Assembly (NCBI GenBank): GCA_030407315.1
Contig: JALQPE010002123.1
Span: 62,001 to 126,000, forward strand
Length of the DNA stretch: 64,000 nucleotides
Direction: 5' to 3'
From: Asparagopsis taxiformis
Taxonomy: Eukaryota > Rhodophyta > Florideophyceae > Bonnemaisoniales > Bonnemaisoniaceae
In this document: piece after piece, positions 1-11,242 of the stretch
How the letters are laid out: each line of letters starts with the position of its first letter
Numbering within the stretch: position 1 is the first letter of the stretch
Notes under the pieces: generated by a model
Told to the model about the DNA's origin: nothing
The model's database searches: none
The model's input: the letters and a program-made list of their open reading frames with translations, nothing else
Program-made: the position numbers and the translations under genes

Positions 1-579
1 GAAAACATCCGTGGGATTCAAGCGGCTGATACAACAGTCATCACTCTGATCCGCGCGTATCAACCATCTCTGTCGCCCGATTGAAACGCACTTCACCGCT
101 GATCACTTTCTCAAGTACGATATCTGCGCAGATCAGCAGACAATCCATTCATCCATCCCGCGGCGTCATTCCATGAAACGAGCAATGCAATGGTATGAAA
201 TCGAAAAGAAACCACAGCCCCATCTCATGGCGCATCATGCCATTTCCGCATTGCACAGACGTGGAATTGGAAGCTGTTGACGTTGATATCTACGGATGCA
301 AGTCTAGTGAAATTTTGGGTCTGGATGTAGCACCTGACGCAAGCGAGACATGAAGAATGGCGAGGCGTGGGCGTTTCAGACGGGCTGCATGTCAACGCGG
401 CGTTTGGAAATGAGCATACTCATTCGCGGATGCCGTCAATGCTGGATCAGTGCAGATCGAGTCGCTCGTGTTATTGTGACGCGTGTGCCATGAGCGTCGG
501 CGACACGATGACTAGATGGTGATGATGCGAAAGTGATCAATATGCACGTGTACTCTCTTTGGAGAATATTCTGAGGATG
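1..579. other. No gene recognised
   Basis: I see only short, overlapping open frames on both strands here, with no conserved motif, RNA gene or repeat I can name. Confidence 0.4.
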
Positions 580-1574
580 GCTATTTTCCGGGTTCCTGGT
601 GGAATTCGCGGTGGAATTGAGGACATGACAATTCTGGGGGAACAATTTGATATTCGGAATTGCAATTGACCAGAGGCAATGCAACGCGTACACGGATTGT
701 TACCAGAGCGGCACGTTCAAATCGGTCTGCAGCCGACGGTCGGATCATGACTTTTCGCGGGAGCCTGTCAACCGGCCTCCTGCAGCCTCGCGGTGCGATT
801 CCGAAGCAGGGCACCCTTGATGTCGTGCTGAAAATCGCAGCAATCGTTAGGGCGTGCAAGTCTAACCGTATAATTGGCGGCTGATGCAGCAGTTCCAGCT
901 CCGTCAATGACGTTCACAAACTGCACTTCAGGAATACAAACATTGTTCCCATCAAACAAAACTACTATTACACCTGCTTCGCCCGTCAGCACGCGGTTAG
1001 TAGTGACAGTCTTACGATACCCAACTCCGTCCAACGTCGATCTCGACCGCATCAATCATTCGCAATATTACGAGAGCGCAGCTCTTCAGCTATACGCATT
1101 CAATACACACATGAATGATTCGCGGTCCACAGCATCTGCAAAGTCGACGTATCGCATTACTCTATGTAGCTCGACCAAAACACCGGGTACCGTTCTAGAA
1201 GCGTATACAAGCGAGCCGCGTGTTGCCCCTCTATGATCACCAAGAAATGCACACCCTGCGTGATGATTAAAATCCCCTTGGTGCCATAAATGTCGGCGAA
1301 TCATAGCTCCAGTCGCACCTGATACCGTGTGAACCGCTTTCGTCAGGGTCAACAATAACCGCCATTCACTCATTGCACATCAAGAACTCTAGAAACGATC
1401 GACTGTCCGCAGCTTGTTCCGTGTCGCAGTGGGCTTAGGAGAAATTGATATTCCCAATCCCAGCGTTGTCAGCATCGCTAAGGAAAACAGAAAGGCTATC
1501 GCTGGCGCCCAGATCTGGCGAACGTTAACTCGTATCCAGCTTAGGTTGCTGCGCGCACGAAAAAGAGAGCTCAT
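580..1574 (-). pseudogene. Possible decayed membrane-protein gene
   Basis: Three minus-strand frames follow one another. The first (1574-1389) begins near an ATG, has a basic stretch with RARSN, then a hydrophobic span of about 20 residues (WAPAIAFLFSLAML) resembling a type II membrane anchor. The next (1373-1086) and third (1055-768, then 720-581) read like globular protein, for example VIVVLFDGNNVC and FERAALVTIRVRV, but sit in different frames separated by stops. This suggests one old gene broken by frameshifts, or exons of an intron-containing gene. I do not recognise the family, and chance open frames are a real alternative. Confidence 0.25.
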
Positions 1575-1689
1575 GTATTACGGCTGAATGGTGAGATATG
1601 ACCATACCCAACACGTCCTCAAACAACTTGGCAGAAAATTTGCACGGCCAATTTGGTGGCATAGGGTTGCCGTGATGGAGACGTCGAAG

Positions 1690-1830
1690 CCCCGGGATGT
1701 AGACATATCCGCGCAGGATTGCCAATCGTTCAGGAACCACCATGAGATCGCATTGTTGGAGGTGTTCAACGCCGACGTGGGCTTGCTATACTCCGGAGGC
1801 AACGAGGAAATGTGCAAACGGGATGTACGC
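1690..1830 (+). pseudogene. WD40 gene relic (MFGFS family)
   Basis: A short plus-strand stretch encodes VFNADVGLLYSGGNEEM followed by a decayed W-D position. This lines up with the last complete blade of the WD40 genes in this window (VFSADGSTLYSGGSEEICVWD in WD-B), and the DNA also matches around 1760-1830. The rest of the gene is not recognisable. It shows that the WD40 family was once present left of the present inverted-repeat arm. Confidence 0.6.
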
Positions 1831-1860
1831 TCCACTGCGGACCACTTGCTAATCACGTGA

Positions 1861-2906
1861 GCTCGTTGTCATCTGAATGTTCTGCGAGGAAGGCCAGCGG
1901 TGGACAACGAGTGGCGCTGATGGACAGGTGTTGAGATGTAAACGGTTGGATGTTGACTGATTGTTCCAAAGTATATGATGCCTCAAAACATTTAACTGTT
2001 TTTCAATGCTTAGCGTGTCATTGCTGGAATGCCAAGAAACAGCGAATGGATAAGATACAAGTGGGCCTATCTAACGTGTCCTTTCTGTGCATTGCAGATA
2101 ATTATACATAGAGATTTCTGAGAACGACGTAGAGTACCCAGAGACCAAGACCAATGGAATCAGATAATTTCTGAGAACTACGCGAAGTAATATGTTCGAA
2201 TCGGAAAGCTTTCACACATGCACATGAGAGCGAGAGACTTCGTACACGTCCCCCCCCCCCATACTCCGTTTGTTAAAGTTCCTCTTCTGGCTGATTGTCA
2301 TGCACTCATAAACAACCAGTCGTAATGGAGCACATCCTAGATGTCTTCGGGAACCGTTCAATATGCGTCTGTATTGCAAATGCACCGGAGAGATCAGAGC
2401 CCATTCGTGTAGTTTTGGGAAATCCGCATTCAAACAAGAGCAGTAATCTCAACATCCCTCTGATACCTAGCATATACACCAGCATCTACCTCATTCTTGT
2501 CAGCTTCGTTTCGTAAAACGGCACGCTCCATATCAAGCCAAATCAGTTTATCTCAATTCAAGATCCCCAAACACAAATTCTGGGTCTCTCTGGTGGAAAT
2601 ATTCAATCCGTAGTCTCCTCTCAGCCCCTTTCGTGTATGGTGAACAAGCTGTCTCTACTCACCCGTGATATTATCAAAGCATTCAAGCACCTTCAGTCCC
2701 CTGTCTCAAAATTGCTATCCTTACATGCCTTCCCTCCCCTCTGCATTCAACATGCTTCTAAATATTTTCATGGAAGAGAGTTTCTCACGCATCTGTTTTA
2801 GAATATATTCAACATCCATATTGCACGATCGCCCCCGCTCCATCTTCATCTACCTGCGCCACATCCCCGACACCTTTGTGGAATTCCACTTCGAAACCTC
2901 CAAACG
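1861..2906. other. Intergenic, 5' flank of S1
   Basis: No gene is seen. A run of ten C lies at about 2251. From about 2600 to 2750 the sequence resembles the upstream flank of S2 (around 17895-18000), including TAGTCTCCTCTCA and a GTGAACAA segment, so the S genes were duplicated together with their 5' DNA. Confidence 0.5.
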
Positions 2907-3296
2907 ATGTCAATGCGTCTCCAAAGAGCAATTGAAAAGGCACGGGCAGCGGCGAGGGAAGCATCATGCTTCCAGCGAAGCAAACAAGTGAGAAAGGCTG
3001 CTCGCAAAGCCGAGAAGAGAGCCACACGGCTCCTCACAAAACAACTGCAAGCCATGCAGTTGTCGTTTGCTGAATGGAGCAAAGAGCTCGAGGTCTGCCA
3101 TGCAGACTGTGCTCGGCTGAAGCGAGAAGCCAGAAAGGAAGGCAAAAAAGGCGATAGGGTCTTAATTCTGGATCTTTCGCTGGCCTCCTATAAAAGAGCA
3201 CTGGTGACTTTGCTCAGGAACACAGCTGAGGTGAAAGAAAGATGTGCCGCAATAGGTGGATTGTGCTCAGCGATGCAATCAGCTTCTGTTGAATAG
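2907..3296 (+). CDS. Small basic helical protein, S family (S1)
   Basis: A 129-residue protein of unknown function, starting at the ATG that aligns with S2 and S3. The first 50 residues are very rich in Lys, Arg and Ala (KARAAAREAS, VRKAARKAEKRATRL) and look strongly helical. The middle carries SFAEWSKELEVCHAD, conserved in all copies, and the C-terminal half has LSLASYKR followed by LLRNTAEV. No signal peptide, membrane span or known catalytic motif is visible. An RNA- or DNA-binding role, or a helical bundle, is a guess from composition only. It stands alone here: the mirror copy would lie outside the window. The 3' flank resembles that of S2, with an A/T-rich stretch and TTCTGTGCCAT. Confidence 0.8.
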   Translation: MSMRLQRAIEKARAAAREASCFQRSKQVRKAARKAEKRATRLLTKQLQAMQLSFAEWSKELEVCHADCARLKREARKEGKKGDRVLILDLSLASYKRALVTLLRNTAEVKERCAAIGGLCSAMQSASVE

Positions 3297-3911
3297 AAAA
3301 GCATGTGTATACTATAAATGAAACATTTCAACATCAACTCTTCTGTGCCATTGCCGGCTTTATATTACTTTTGTTTAGTGTCGTTGGAGAACAAGGCAAT
3401 GGTGTTGTACTCATGTCGATAGCCAGAACTTGCGACTGCATATGAGCACATGGTGGTGTCCATTCTGCAATGATTAGGCTTTAAATTAAGAAAGAACATC
3501 AAAGAGTTCAAATGCTCACGCTGCTTAGATGGCCAGATTGGATGAGACTCAGGGTTTCCTCTAGTTCGCAAATGAATCTCTTGTCCCATTGCCAACTTTT
3601 GGCTGATAGAAACATTAACAAGGGTCGTCTTATGAACAATAGTTGGAGAGGTATTGGATTTTCGAAGACAAGGAAGTTATTGCGGTGAAAAAAAAATAAA
3701 TAATCATGATACGCCAGCGATGTACTCGGGAGTCGAAAGTTAAGTTGAGAGCGCATAGAATGGTAGGAATTGTAAAGCTCAAGATGTGTCCGCCTGGAAG
3801 AATGGTAGCAGGGCTTTCATTAGCAGGAAATGAACATATCAGTGTAAGGGGAGAACCCATGATTTGATATTCAGAGCTTCCGACTGTTAGAGTATGTGCG
3901 TCGCAGTGAAG
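3297..3911. other. Intergenic between S1 and tRNA-Cys
   Basis: This holds the 3' flank of S1 (A/T-rich, 3300-3370) and then nothing I can assign. Confidence 0.4.
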
Positions 3912-4003
3912 GGGTTCGTAGCTCAGTGGTACGGAGAACGGAAGCACGAGAGAGCAATCGACTGCAGATCGATAGGTCGCGTGTTCGACTCACGCCGGAC
4001 CCT
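3912..4003 (+). tRNA. tRNA-Cys (GCA) with D-loop intron
   Basis: A full cloverleaf can be drawn: acceptor GGGTTCG (3912-3918) pairs with CGGACCC (3996-4002), discriminator T at 4003 as in tRNA-Cys, D-stem GCTC/GAGC (3921-3924 with 3952-3955), anticodon stem ATCGA/TCGAT with loop CTGCAGA (anticodon GCA, 3964-3966), and T-arm GCGTG/CACGC around TTCGACT. The D-loop is 27 nt where 7 are expected. Removing 20 nt (about 3931-3950) leaves a standard 72 nt tRNA. The rest of the sequence is identical to the second tRNA-Cys at 24233, but the inserts differ. The insert is therefore read as an ectopic intron, as known in Cyanidioschyzon merolae; splicing is inferred. Confidence 0.9.
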
Positions 4004-5367
4004 ACTTCCCGCTCATCTCCTCCGATGGCAGAGTGCGAGAGTCTTTTTGCCCATTTCAACCTCCATGGAGTCCCATGGAGTGGGCCCATTGGCGAATCAC
4101 TCCAACAGGTAAGCGCTCCACGTAACATCACAGCAATGACCGTAACCAGTCCATGTCGGCTCCAGTTCTCCTCGTCCTCCACTTTGTAATTCTATGCCGC
4201 CTGTGTTCCATCCTTCGCACACTACCTCATTCCTCCGCCCGCGCAATGATAAGATAAGGAGACGATCTAAAGAGCGTCCATCTTAGCATTTATGTCTTCA
4301 CCGATACTAGCACTCCTCAATGTCTTTCCGATCACCAAACACCCTCACCATCTAGACATTCACCAAGCAACTGGCACACGCAAGCATCCCAATTACGATC
4401 GTCTTTGGCCTTCCCAAAATCCACGTACACCGTCCTCGCAGTTTTGTCCATCTTGCCTCTACCCATCGCCCAGTCACCGTCAACCAGTCCTCACCAGAGC
4501 TGCTTTCGCGTTTGTCCCCCCACTTCTTCATATTAGCCTCCGGCTTCGAACTGCCAGAGGCGGATAAGGTAGCATTCACCACCGGCTCGCATCTGGGCCT
4601 TGCAATCGTCCTCCAATCTTGTTTCGGGTCGAAAGATGTTTTCATAAAGGCTGTGCGCCAATATACATCACAAAATGCTGCGTAGCTGCGGGTCTTTGTT
4701 TCCTCTATCTGGCAATGTACTTCGTTGTACCGTTGGAATTGAACAACTATTGTCCCTTCGCCGTTTACTTTTCAGTAATCAAACTGCATCAATATGCCGA
4801 TGATGCGAAATAGCTCGTGTAACTGCAGTGCCGACAATGATTAAGTTGATCGGATTAGCCCTATCGAGATCTGTGCGAGCCCAGATCCAGACTCCAATGC
4901 TGTTCACCTCCGCGATTCTCTGTCATTCGGTGAACAAATTCCAACGCAAACAGTTGTTGTCCATCAGCGCGTGATTTTGTCTCCCATCAACTCTCGCTTC
5001 ACTCGAAAATTTTCCACCCCAGGCCACCGCAGTTCCTGGTACGCCCAATTCCGGCACACCCGACACCGTCACACTCCCCCATCATGGCTCCTCCGATTGT
5101 CATTCCGGAACATGCAGCAGTTTCATCCGCATGTTCTCTTTCGTGTGAACTTACGATGCTCCCCTTCCTCATCTCCTCCATCGTTTTATAGTTGTGTGTC
5201 TCAGTCTACTGCGAGTTCCATCCCTCCATGTCCACTGATTCTCGAATACTTTACCACATTGAAATCACCACAAACCGTGCCCACTCATACCCCACTTCTG
5301 CAGGGTGCTCAGCAACCTACAAGCTATACCAAAGACGCCCAAACCCTTCTACACTCACCTCTACACT
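4004..5367. other. Intergenic, 5' flank of WD-A
   Basis: No gene is supported between the tRNA and about 4970. From about 4970 the sequence is a long upstream flank also present before WD-C (from about 9870) and WD-D (from about 20090), including TGTCTCCCATCA, CCCAGGCCACC and, at about 5244, a CTTTACCACATTGAAAT block. The inverted-repeat match to the right end of the window starts at 5058. Confidence 0.6.
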
Positions 5368-5382
5368 CTACTCAAGTTTCCC
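5368..5382 (+). promoter_or_regulatory. Conserved promoter-like motif of WD-A
   Basis: CTACTCAAGTTTCCC lies 90 bp before the WD-A ATG. Related motifs sit at almost the same distance before WD-C, WD-D and, more loosely, WD-B (88-92 bp). Core-promoter function is inferred from conservation and spacing only. Confidence 0.5.
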
Positions 5383-5471
5383 TAAAACGCCAGTAACTGC
5401 CACCAGCAGCACTCTTTATCACTCTCGCCACTTCATTGTTCCAGCTTTCTGCACACCAAAGCATCACAGCT

Positions 5472-6653
5472 ATGTTTGGCTTTTCTATCCTGGTCGGTCT
5501 TGTACAAGCCATACTGTCCATTGCGCGAGGTTCTAGGGTGTCCCGATCCAATTCCACACCACCGCGATCTTCCGTTGATCAAGATGGCATACTTCAGAGC
5601 CTGGAAAACACCAGCTCCAATGCCAACCATCCACCACAATCCAAGCTTCCTACGCCCATCTTTCGCTACAAGCCCACGTTACCGGAGTTGACAAACGTCT
5701 TTTCGGTCGACTACTGGCCCCGACACATGGAGCTCGCCAATACTGCCGACTCGATTATCCTCGGAGCCTGCAGAGGCGAGATGCGAGTCGTTTCGCTCTG
5801 CACTGGTCGCCAGACTCAGGCCCTCCATGGCCACGAGGACAACGCCATTGTTGCCATATGCGTTCATCAGCCAGGCCACATTGTTTCCTGCGATTCTTCT
5901 GGAATCTTCATCATCTGGAACAACTACAAGCTCACTCGCTGGTTCCACATCCCCGGAACTGGTCGCGACGACTATGTTGAGTGCATGCAGATCGTCTCGT
6001 CAGACCGAGCAGTGGTTGGCACCACATCTGGCCTGCTCCTGCTTATCGACCTTTCCAGCGATGACATCTTCAACACGGCCGGCATCGTCAGGGCACACGC
6101 GAAAACGGTACGCTCGCTCGTCGTGGCCGCCAACGGATCCGTTGTTGTGTCTGCATCGGCCGATTGCTCTGCACGAATTTGGGATGCCCAGACGTTGCAA
6201 CCAGTGAGTGAGGCGCTTGTCGGACACACCATGCCGTTGAATGGTTTAGCCGTCAGCGAGTGCGGACAGCTGGTCGCTTCAGCTGCATACGATGGCAGTG
6301 TGCGTATCTGGGACGTGCGCACGTGCAAGCAGGTATCCGCGCCGCCCAGAAAACATTATGGCAGTGCGTTGTCAGTTGTTTTCAGCGCGGATGGCAAGTT
6401 GTTGTACTCCGGCGGCAGTGACCGAATCTGCATGTGGGACATTAGCAACCTGGATGACGGAGTGAAATTCGTCGGTGAATTGCAGCACGAGCGTATGCGA
6501 AATTTTTGCTCCCTGCGTATAAGAGCAGACGGGAAATCGCTGATCGCACTGGCAACGGGTGTGTTTGTGTGGAGTGTGAGTGGAAAGGAGGGCGTGGGTT
6601 GTAGAGCGGAAGAGGGGAGGGTGGTGAGGTTTGAACGACTGAATGTAGCATGA
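5472..6653 (+). CDS. WD40 beta-propeller protein, MFGFS family (WD-A)
   Basis: A 393-residue WD40 protein. I chose the ATG at 5472 because all copies in the window share an N-terminus starting MFGFS; an in-frame ATG 36 bp upstream is not conserved. The first 18 or so residues are hydrophobic (ILVGLVQAILSIA), followed by a Ser/Pro-rich linker to about residue 70, then the propeller. Blade signatures include GHEDNAI with FIIWNNY, AHAKTV with RIWDAQT, GHTMPL with RIWDVRT, and ICMWDIS. WD40 propellers are usually protein-binding scaffolds; the partner is unknown. The N-terminal segment could be a membrane anchor or weak signal peptide. A diverged intact copy (WD-A') lies at 62405-63586. Confidence 0.85.
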   Translation: MFGFSILVGLVQAILSIARGSRVSRSNSTPPRSSVDQDGILQSLENTSSNANHPPQSKLPTPIFRYKPTLPELTNVFSVDYWPRHMELANTADSIILGACRGEMRVVSLCTGRQTQALHGHEDNAIVAICVHQPGHIVSCDSSGIFIIWNNYKLTRWFHIPGTGRDDYVECMQIVSSDRAVVGTTSGLLLLIDLSSDDIFNTAGIVRAHAKTVRSLVVAANGSVVVSASADCSARIWDAQTLQPVSEALVGHTMPLNGLAVSECGQLVASAAYDGSVRIWDVRTCKQVSAPPRKHYGSALSVVFSADGKLLYSGGSDRICMWDISNLDDGVKFVGELQHERMRNFCSLRIRADGKSLIALATGVFVWSVSGKEGVGCRAEEGRVVRFERLNVA

Positions 6654-6708
6654 GAGGGTGGAAGAATGTAAATGAAAATATTTATTATTTACACGAGGGT
6701 TTGGGAAC

Positions 6709-6767
6709 TGTCGAATAGGAGTGGAGAAGTGGAAGAAACAGCGAAGGAGGATATGGCAAGTGTGTAG
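6709..6767 (+). promoter_or_regulatory. Conserved 3' block of WD-A
   Basis: Starting 55 bp after the stop, this block contains TGTCGAATAGG, GAAACAGCGAAGGAGGA and TGGCAAGTGTGT. The same ordered block follows WD-B, WD-C and WD-D at 55-78 bp and is better conserved than its surroundings. It may be a 3' UTR or polyadenylation element; function is inferred. Confidence 0.45.
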
Positions 6768-7835
6768 TTTGCCGGTGGGAATGTGGGCTGTAATGGGTGT
6801 GGATGGAGTAGAATTACGAATTGAGGGGCGTGGAAACGAATTAAATTTAGTGTGGGAGATGTGGGAGATCGATCAATTAGAAACATGGCGGGGATTGTAG
6901 AATGGAAAGAGGTATCTAGTGAGGCTGAAAATATATTTCATTATAGGATACAACAGCCAATGCCAAGTGTAAACGTGTACAGCGTTTGATCTGAAATTTT
7001 TCAGAAGAGGACGAATCCGAGACAAGTTACCCTCGAGTCCAAGCGCTGCCTGATCTCGTCAGATTATACCCATCGGCAACACGCTGGGGAATCGAAATGA
7101 ATCGCGGCCGGCATTGCAGCGTATCCGAGAGCCAAGCTGGAAGAGTCGTGGCTCCTAACTCTTCTCCCATTCATGATCCAGTCATCCAATGAGGTCCTGC
7201 ATCGTGTGATCAATCCTACCTTTGCGGCTACCTCACACAACTCTTCGCGCTGCTTGCCACAGCCTCTCCAAAATATATTCACTATTCAACATTGTACGAA
7301 CTCCTACTCATCTCCAATAACCAGTAGCCCACTCCGCCTCCGGCTATCCAATCCGTCCCTCACTTGTTCACCGCGGCGGTCCGCCGTCGACGCATGATTT
7401 TAATTGTGTTCCGCTGCAATCTGAACTGCGAGTTCTCAATCCTGTCAGAAAATATTCCACCAACTAGACAGGACACACAGTCTCCCCAACAATTGGGAGG
7501 GCTCCACTTCTGCCACACATGAAAATTTCGAGCGCCACCACATCCGTTCCCTTTTCCGAATTGATTCCTCAAAATCCCTTTGCGAAACACGCAACGAGAT
7601 TATCGCCATGACATCGCTGCACCTGATGATGCAATGGTTCCATGCTCCATGACATGCAGCGTTCAAGATTAACATACCTGCGCTTGTTCACGAGTGCATC
7701 CCGTTCCGTACACTGACTGTCACAATGCTCTTCAACACGTAATAATCACGCCCCCTCGCTTCCTTTGCTCCTCCCAAGACCAATCGACAAGCAATAGCAA
7801 AGACGCATACACCGTTACTCGTTCACCTCTCCTCT
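6768..7835. other. Intergenic between WD-A and WD-B
   Basis: The first 225 bp are a 3' flank shared with WD-C (6770-6993 matches 17311-17518). The rest is present in reverse at about 61240-62080 in the right arm. No RNA gene or protein gene is supported. Confidence 0.5.
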
Positions 7836-7850
7836 CTATTTAATGCCCCC
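7836..7850 (+). promoter_or_regulatory. Promoter-like motif of WD-B
   Basis: CTATTTAATGCCCCC lies 88 bp before the WD-B ATG, at the same spacing as the ACTYAAGTT motif of the other copies but with a more TATA-like core. Function is inferred from position. Confidence 0.4.
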
Positions 7851-7937
7851 GTCCACACTTACCACCTTCACCAGCTTGCTTCACCGCTCCCACTACATCC
7901 ACGCTTCCTTCCGCAGCACAACAAAGGCATCACAACC

Positions 7938-9203
7938 ATGTTTGGCTTCTCTATCGCCTGCATTGTTCAGACCCTGTTGTCTGTCGCGCGTGCCTACGAC
8001 TCGTCACGCGCTCCTTCGACACTGCATCCACCTTCCCAACCTCAACATGATCCCGCGCCCGCAGTGTGCGCAATAACACCCACCAGCAAGCGCATCATGG
8101 CTGTGCTCAAAATGGCTGACACTTCAGATCTCACGATCTACAACGCCATTCAGCCTCAATCCCCGCCTGCCACAAATGTCTGCAATCGCATCGCATGGCA
8201 AGCACGTGGCACGTCACACTGTGCCCCATTCGATTCGTTGATGCTCGCTCATCGTTGCGTCCGTCAATCATTCGCATTACAGAGCATCATTCCGGTCGGT
8301 AGCTGGCATTGCCGCATGGAGGTGCTCCATACCTCTTGCGCCATTGCCCTCGGAGCATACAGCGGCGAGCTGCGTATTGTTTCGCTCCGCAGCGGCAAAC
8401 AAACTCATATTCTGCGCGGCCATGGGCACAACTCCATCGTTGGATTGTGTGCCGCTGAATCGGAGCGTATCGTTTCCTTCGATTCCACGGGAACGTTCAT
8501 CACTTGGAACGAGGAAACGCCCGCTCGCTGTAGTCGTATCCCTGGATTTGGTGGCGGAGAATACGTCGAGTCCATGCAGCTGGTGTCACCGAATCGAGCC
8601 GCGGTTGGCACGCAATCCGGCCTGCTGTTACTCGTTGACGTATGCAGTGGCGACGTTATCAACATTGCCAGAGCGCATAGCAAAGCGGTGAACGCGCTCG
8701 CCATTGCCGCTGACGGATCATTTGTTGTATCTGGTTCGTCGGACGGCTACGCGAGAATATGGAGTGTTCAAACGTTGCAGCCGGTCGGCGAGGTGCCAAT
8801 TGGCCACGCGACGTCTTTGAACGGCTTGGCAGTGAGCCGGTGTGGACGTCTCGTGGTCTCGGCGGGGTACGACGGGACGATTCGGGTGTGCAATATATGC
8901 ACATCGATGGGGAGTTGTGAAACGCTGACAGCGCATAGCGGGATTGCACTGTCGGTGGTGTTCAGCGCTGATGGGAGCACGCTGTACTCTGGCGGCAGCG
9001 AGGAAATCTGCGTGTGGGATGTGGGCAATGTGGAAGGCGGTATCCGACTCATAGGTAAATTGGAAGATGAGCGGATGCAGAATGTTTCGTCGCTGCGAAT
9101 GAGTGCAAGTGGATGCGAGGTGATTGCGTGGGCATCGCATGTGTTCGTGTGGCGGGTCTGTGGAGAGAGGAGGCGGCGGAGAAGGGAAGGTGATGCGTTA
9201 TGA
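7938..9203 (+). CDS. WD40 protein, MFGFS family (WD-B)
   Basis: A 421-residue member that keeps the MFGFS start (MFGFSIACIVQTLLSVARA) but has a longer and different N-terminal region before the propeller (about residues 20-135) than A, C and D. Blades include GHGHNSIVGL with FITWNEE, AHSKAVNAL with RIWSVQT, GHATSLNGL with RVCNICT, and ICVWDVG. The C-terminus ends in an Arg-rich tail (GERRRRRR) that differs from the right-arm copies because of a small indel there. It is the only apparently intact B copy: both right-arm B copies (35619-36295 and 59608-61143) are broken. Role unknown beyond a propeller scaffold. Confidence 0.8.
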   Translation: MFGFSIACIVQTLLSVARAYDSSRAPSTLHPPSQPQHDPAPAVCAITPTSKRIMAVLKMADTSDLTIYNAIQPQSPPATNVCNRIAWQARGTSHCAPFDSLMLAHRCVRQSFALQSIIPVGSWHCRMEVLHTSCAIALGAYSGELRIVSLRSGKQTHILRGHGHNSIVGLCAAESERIVSFDSTGTFITWNEETPARCSRIPGFGGGEYVESMQLVSPNRAAVGTQSGLLLLVDVCSGDVINIARAHSKAVNALAIAADGSFVVSGSSDGYARIWSVQTLQPVGEVPIGHATSLNGLAVSRCGRLVVSAGYDGTIRVCNICTSMGSCETLTAHSGIALSVVFSADGSTLYSGGSEEICVWDVGNVEGGIRLIGKLEDERMQNVSSLRMSASGCEVIAWASHVFVWRVCGERRRRRREGDAL

Positions 9204-9280
9204 ACGGATGGTGGTTGGGGGCGGGAGTGATTGAGTAGATAGGAAAATTAAATTTTGAAGCGTTTGTGCGGGATATCGAT

Positions 9281-9338
9281 TGTCGAATAGGGAGGTAGGA
9301 AAGCGAGAAACAGCGAAGAGGAGTGTGGCAAGTGTGTT
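9281..9338 (+). promoter_or_regulatory. Conserved 3' block of WD-B
   Basis: TGTCGAATAGGGAGGTAGG, then GAGAAACAGCGAAG and GTGGCAAGTGTGT, beginning 78 bp after the stop; same order as in the other WD40 copies. Confidence 0.45.
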
Positions 9339-10255
9339 GACAGAAGGAGAGATAATTAGAATTGAGCAATTGAGATGAGTGGAAATGAATTGATCTGTCA
9401 GGAAGGTGTGCAACAGTCGGGATCTATCCAATAGATTTTGGCTGGAGGTTTATCTGAGGTCCAGCCGATCTATTCCACCCTAATTGGCCGCAGAATCGCT
9501 CAGGTGGACGCACAAATCCAGCGAATTGAACGATAGAACTGGAAGGAACAACAAACCAGAATGCAGCAAGTGTGGCTGGCATCCTGGTGCGGTGACAACA
9601 CTGTTGTCTCGTCGAATCTCCCATTTTGTAAATGGAAATACTCACAACTAATTGATCTCCCCGAATCCTTTCTTTCAATTAAACAAAACATGAAATCATG
9701 ATGCTCTGGAATGACTCGATCGCATGAGACTGATACCCCCGGTCCATGCTACATCCGTATCGTACGTGCAACCTGGTTCTGCAGACTCAAACTCGAAGCG
9801 TTCACCTGTGCGATGCCGTGCAATCAGGCAAACAATTCTAATGCAAACCACTGTAGTCTGTCGACGCGTAATAATGTCTCCCATCATCTCTAACTTCACT
9901 CAAAGAATTTCCATCCCAGGCCACCACAGTTCCTGACTCGCTCAATTCCGTCAGACCCAACACCTTCACAGTCTCCTCCCATGGCTCCTCCAGTTCCTTC
10001 CACGAAACATGCCGCACTTCCATCCGCACGTTATCTTACCTGTGATCTTACGATACTCCCTCTCTTCGTTTCTTGCACCTTCCTCCAGTCATGTGTCTCA
10101 CTCTACTGAAAGCTCTATCCCTCCGTATCCATTGACTCTCGAAAACTTTACCACAATGAAATTTTCACGCATCATGCTCTCCCCCATTCAACTCTACCTC
10201 AACACACTCAGCCATTCCTAGGACGCCCAGCCCCTTTCTCGCCCACTTCCTCCCT
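9339..10255. other. Intergenic between WD-B and WD-C
   Basis: Bases 9530-9700 resemble 19760-19940 upstream of WD-D, and 9870-10250 resemble the upstream flanks of WD-A and WD-D (CTTTACCACAATGAAAT at about 10147). This is part of the duplicated WD40 unit. I see no independent gene. Confidence 0.55.
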
Positions 10256-10270
10256 CTACTTAAGTTCCCC
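10256..10270 (+). promoter_or_regulatory. Conserved promoter-like motif of WD-C
   Basis: CTACTTAAGTTCCCC, 92 bp before the WD-C ATG and matching the WD-A and WD-D motifs. Confidence 0.5.
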
Positions 10271-10844
10271 AACAATGCCAATAACTGCAACCCACCATCC
10301 CTCTTCATCGCTCCATTCACATCTGCCATTCAGTTTTCAACACATCAAAGTGACCAAAACTATGTTTGGATTTTCTCTGCTCGTCGGTCTTTTCCAGGCC
10401 ATATTTTCCATTGGGCGAGCTCGAAGGAGCTCTCCATCCATTTCCCCATCACCACAATCCTCCCCCAACCAAGATGCTATGCTTGAGAGCCCCATCTCTA
10501 ACGCTCATCCCCCACCATCACCCAAACCGCTCAAGTCCATCATTCGATGCACGCCGATGTCACCTACGTTGACCAATGTCTTCTCGGTCGACTACTGGCC
10601 ATGGCGCATGGAAATCGCCCACACCACAGGATCAATCATCCTCGGCGCCTACAGTGGTGAGTTGCGAGTGATTTCGCCCCACAATGGTCAGGAGAGTCAC
10701 GCCCTCCATGGTCACGAGGACAATGCCATTACTGCCATCTGCGTTGGGCAGTCAGGCTGCATGGTGTCCTGTGATTCTTCCGGAATCGTCATCATCTGGA
10801 ACAACTACAAACCCACTGGTTGGTTCCATATCCCGGGAACGGAT

Positions 10845-11242
10845 TATAGCTGGAACAGCCTTAGCCGTGTTCCTTTAATCCGTCTGTTAGGGCTCCTGAG
10901 CCCGCTTAGCTTTTATTTTCCTTCTACCATCGCTGCCTTGGTGTATTTATAACCCGAACATCTTCTACTACTGCCGCGTGGTGCTTGTGATGACAAGCAG
11001 TGTGCTGTACTGATTCCGGGATCGTTTCAGCTGCTGTAATAGTCATTCAGCATGGACGCATGCTGAATGGTACCGAACTCGAGTGTATATTGAATAGGCC
11101 GTTATTCTCCCGTTAATTAACGACATTGAATAATGTTATTAATTGGAGATCCATATATCAGTAATCCGGCACTGAAAACAACTTACCCCAATCATTCAAT
11201 GTCATTTGCCAATTCTGTTGGACCAGGTTTCGCCGGTCTACA
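10845..11242 (-). repeat. 3' LTR of the gypsy element
   Basis: 398 bp direct repeat of 16115-16512. The final 51 bases of the Gag-Pol frame (11192-11242) lie inside it. Confidence 0.93.

Noticed and set aside
5679..6328. Long antisense frames within WD40 genes
   Set aside because: They recur in every copy because of the codon pattern of the sense gene and contain no independent motif.
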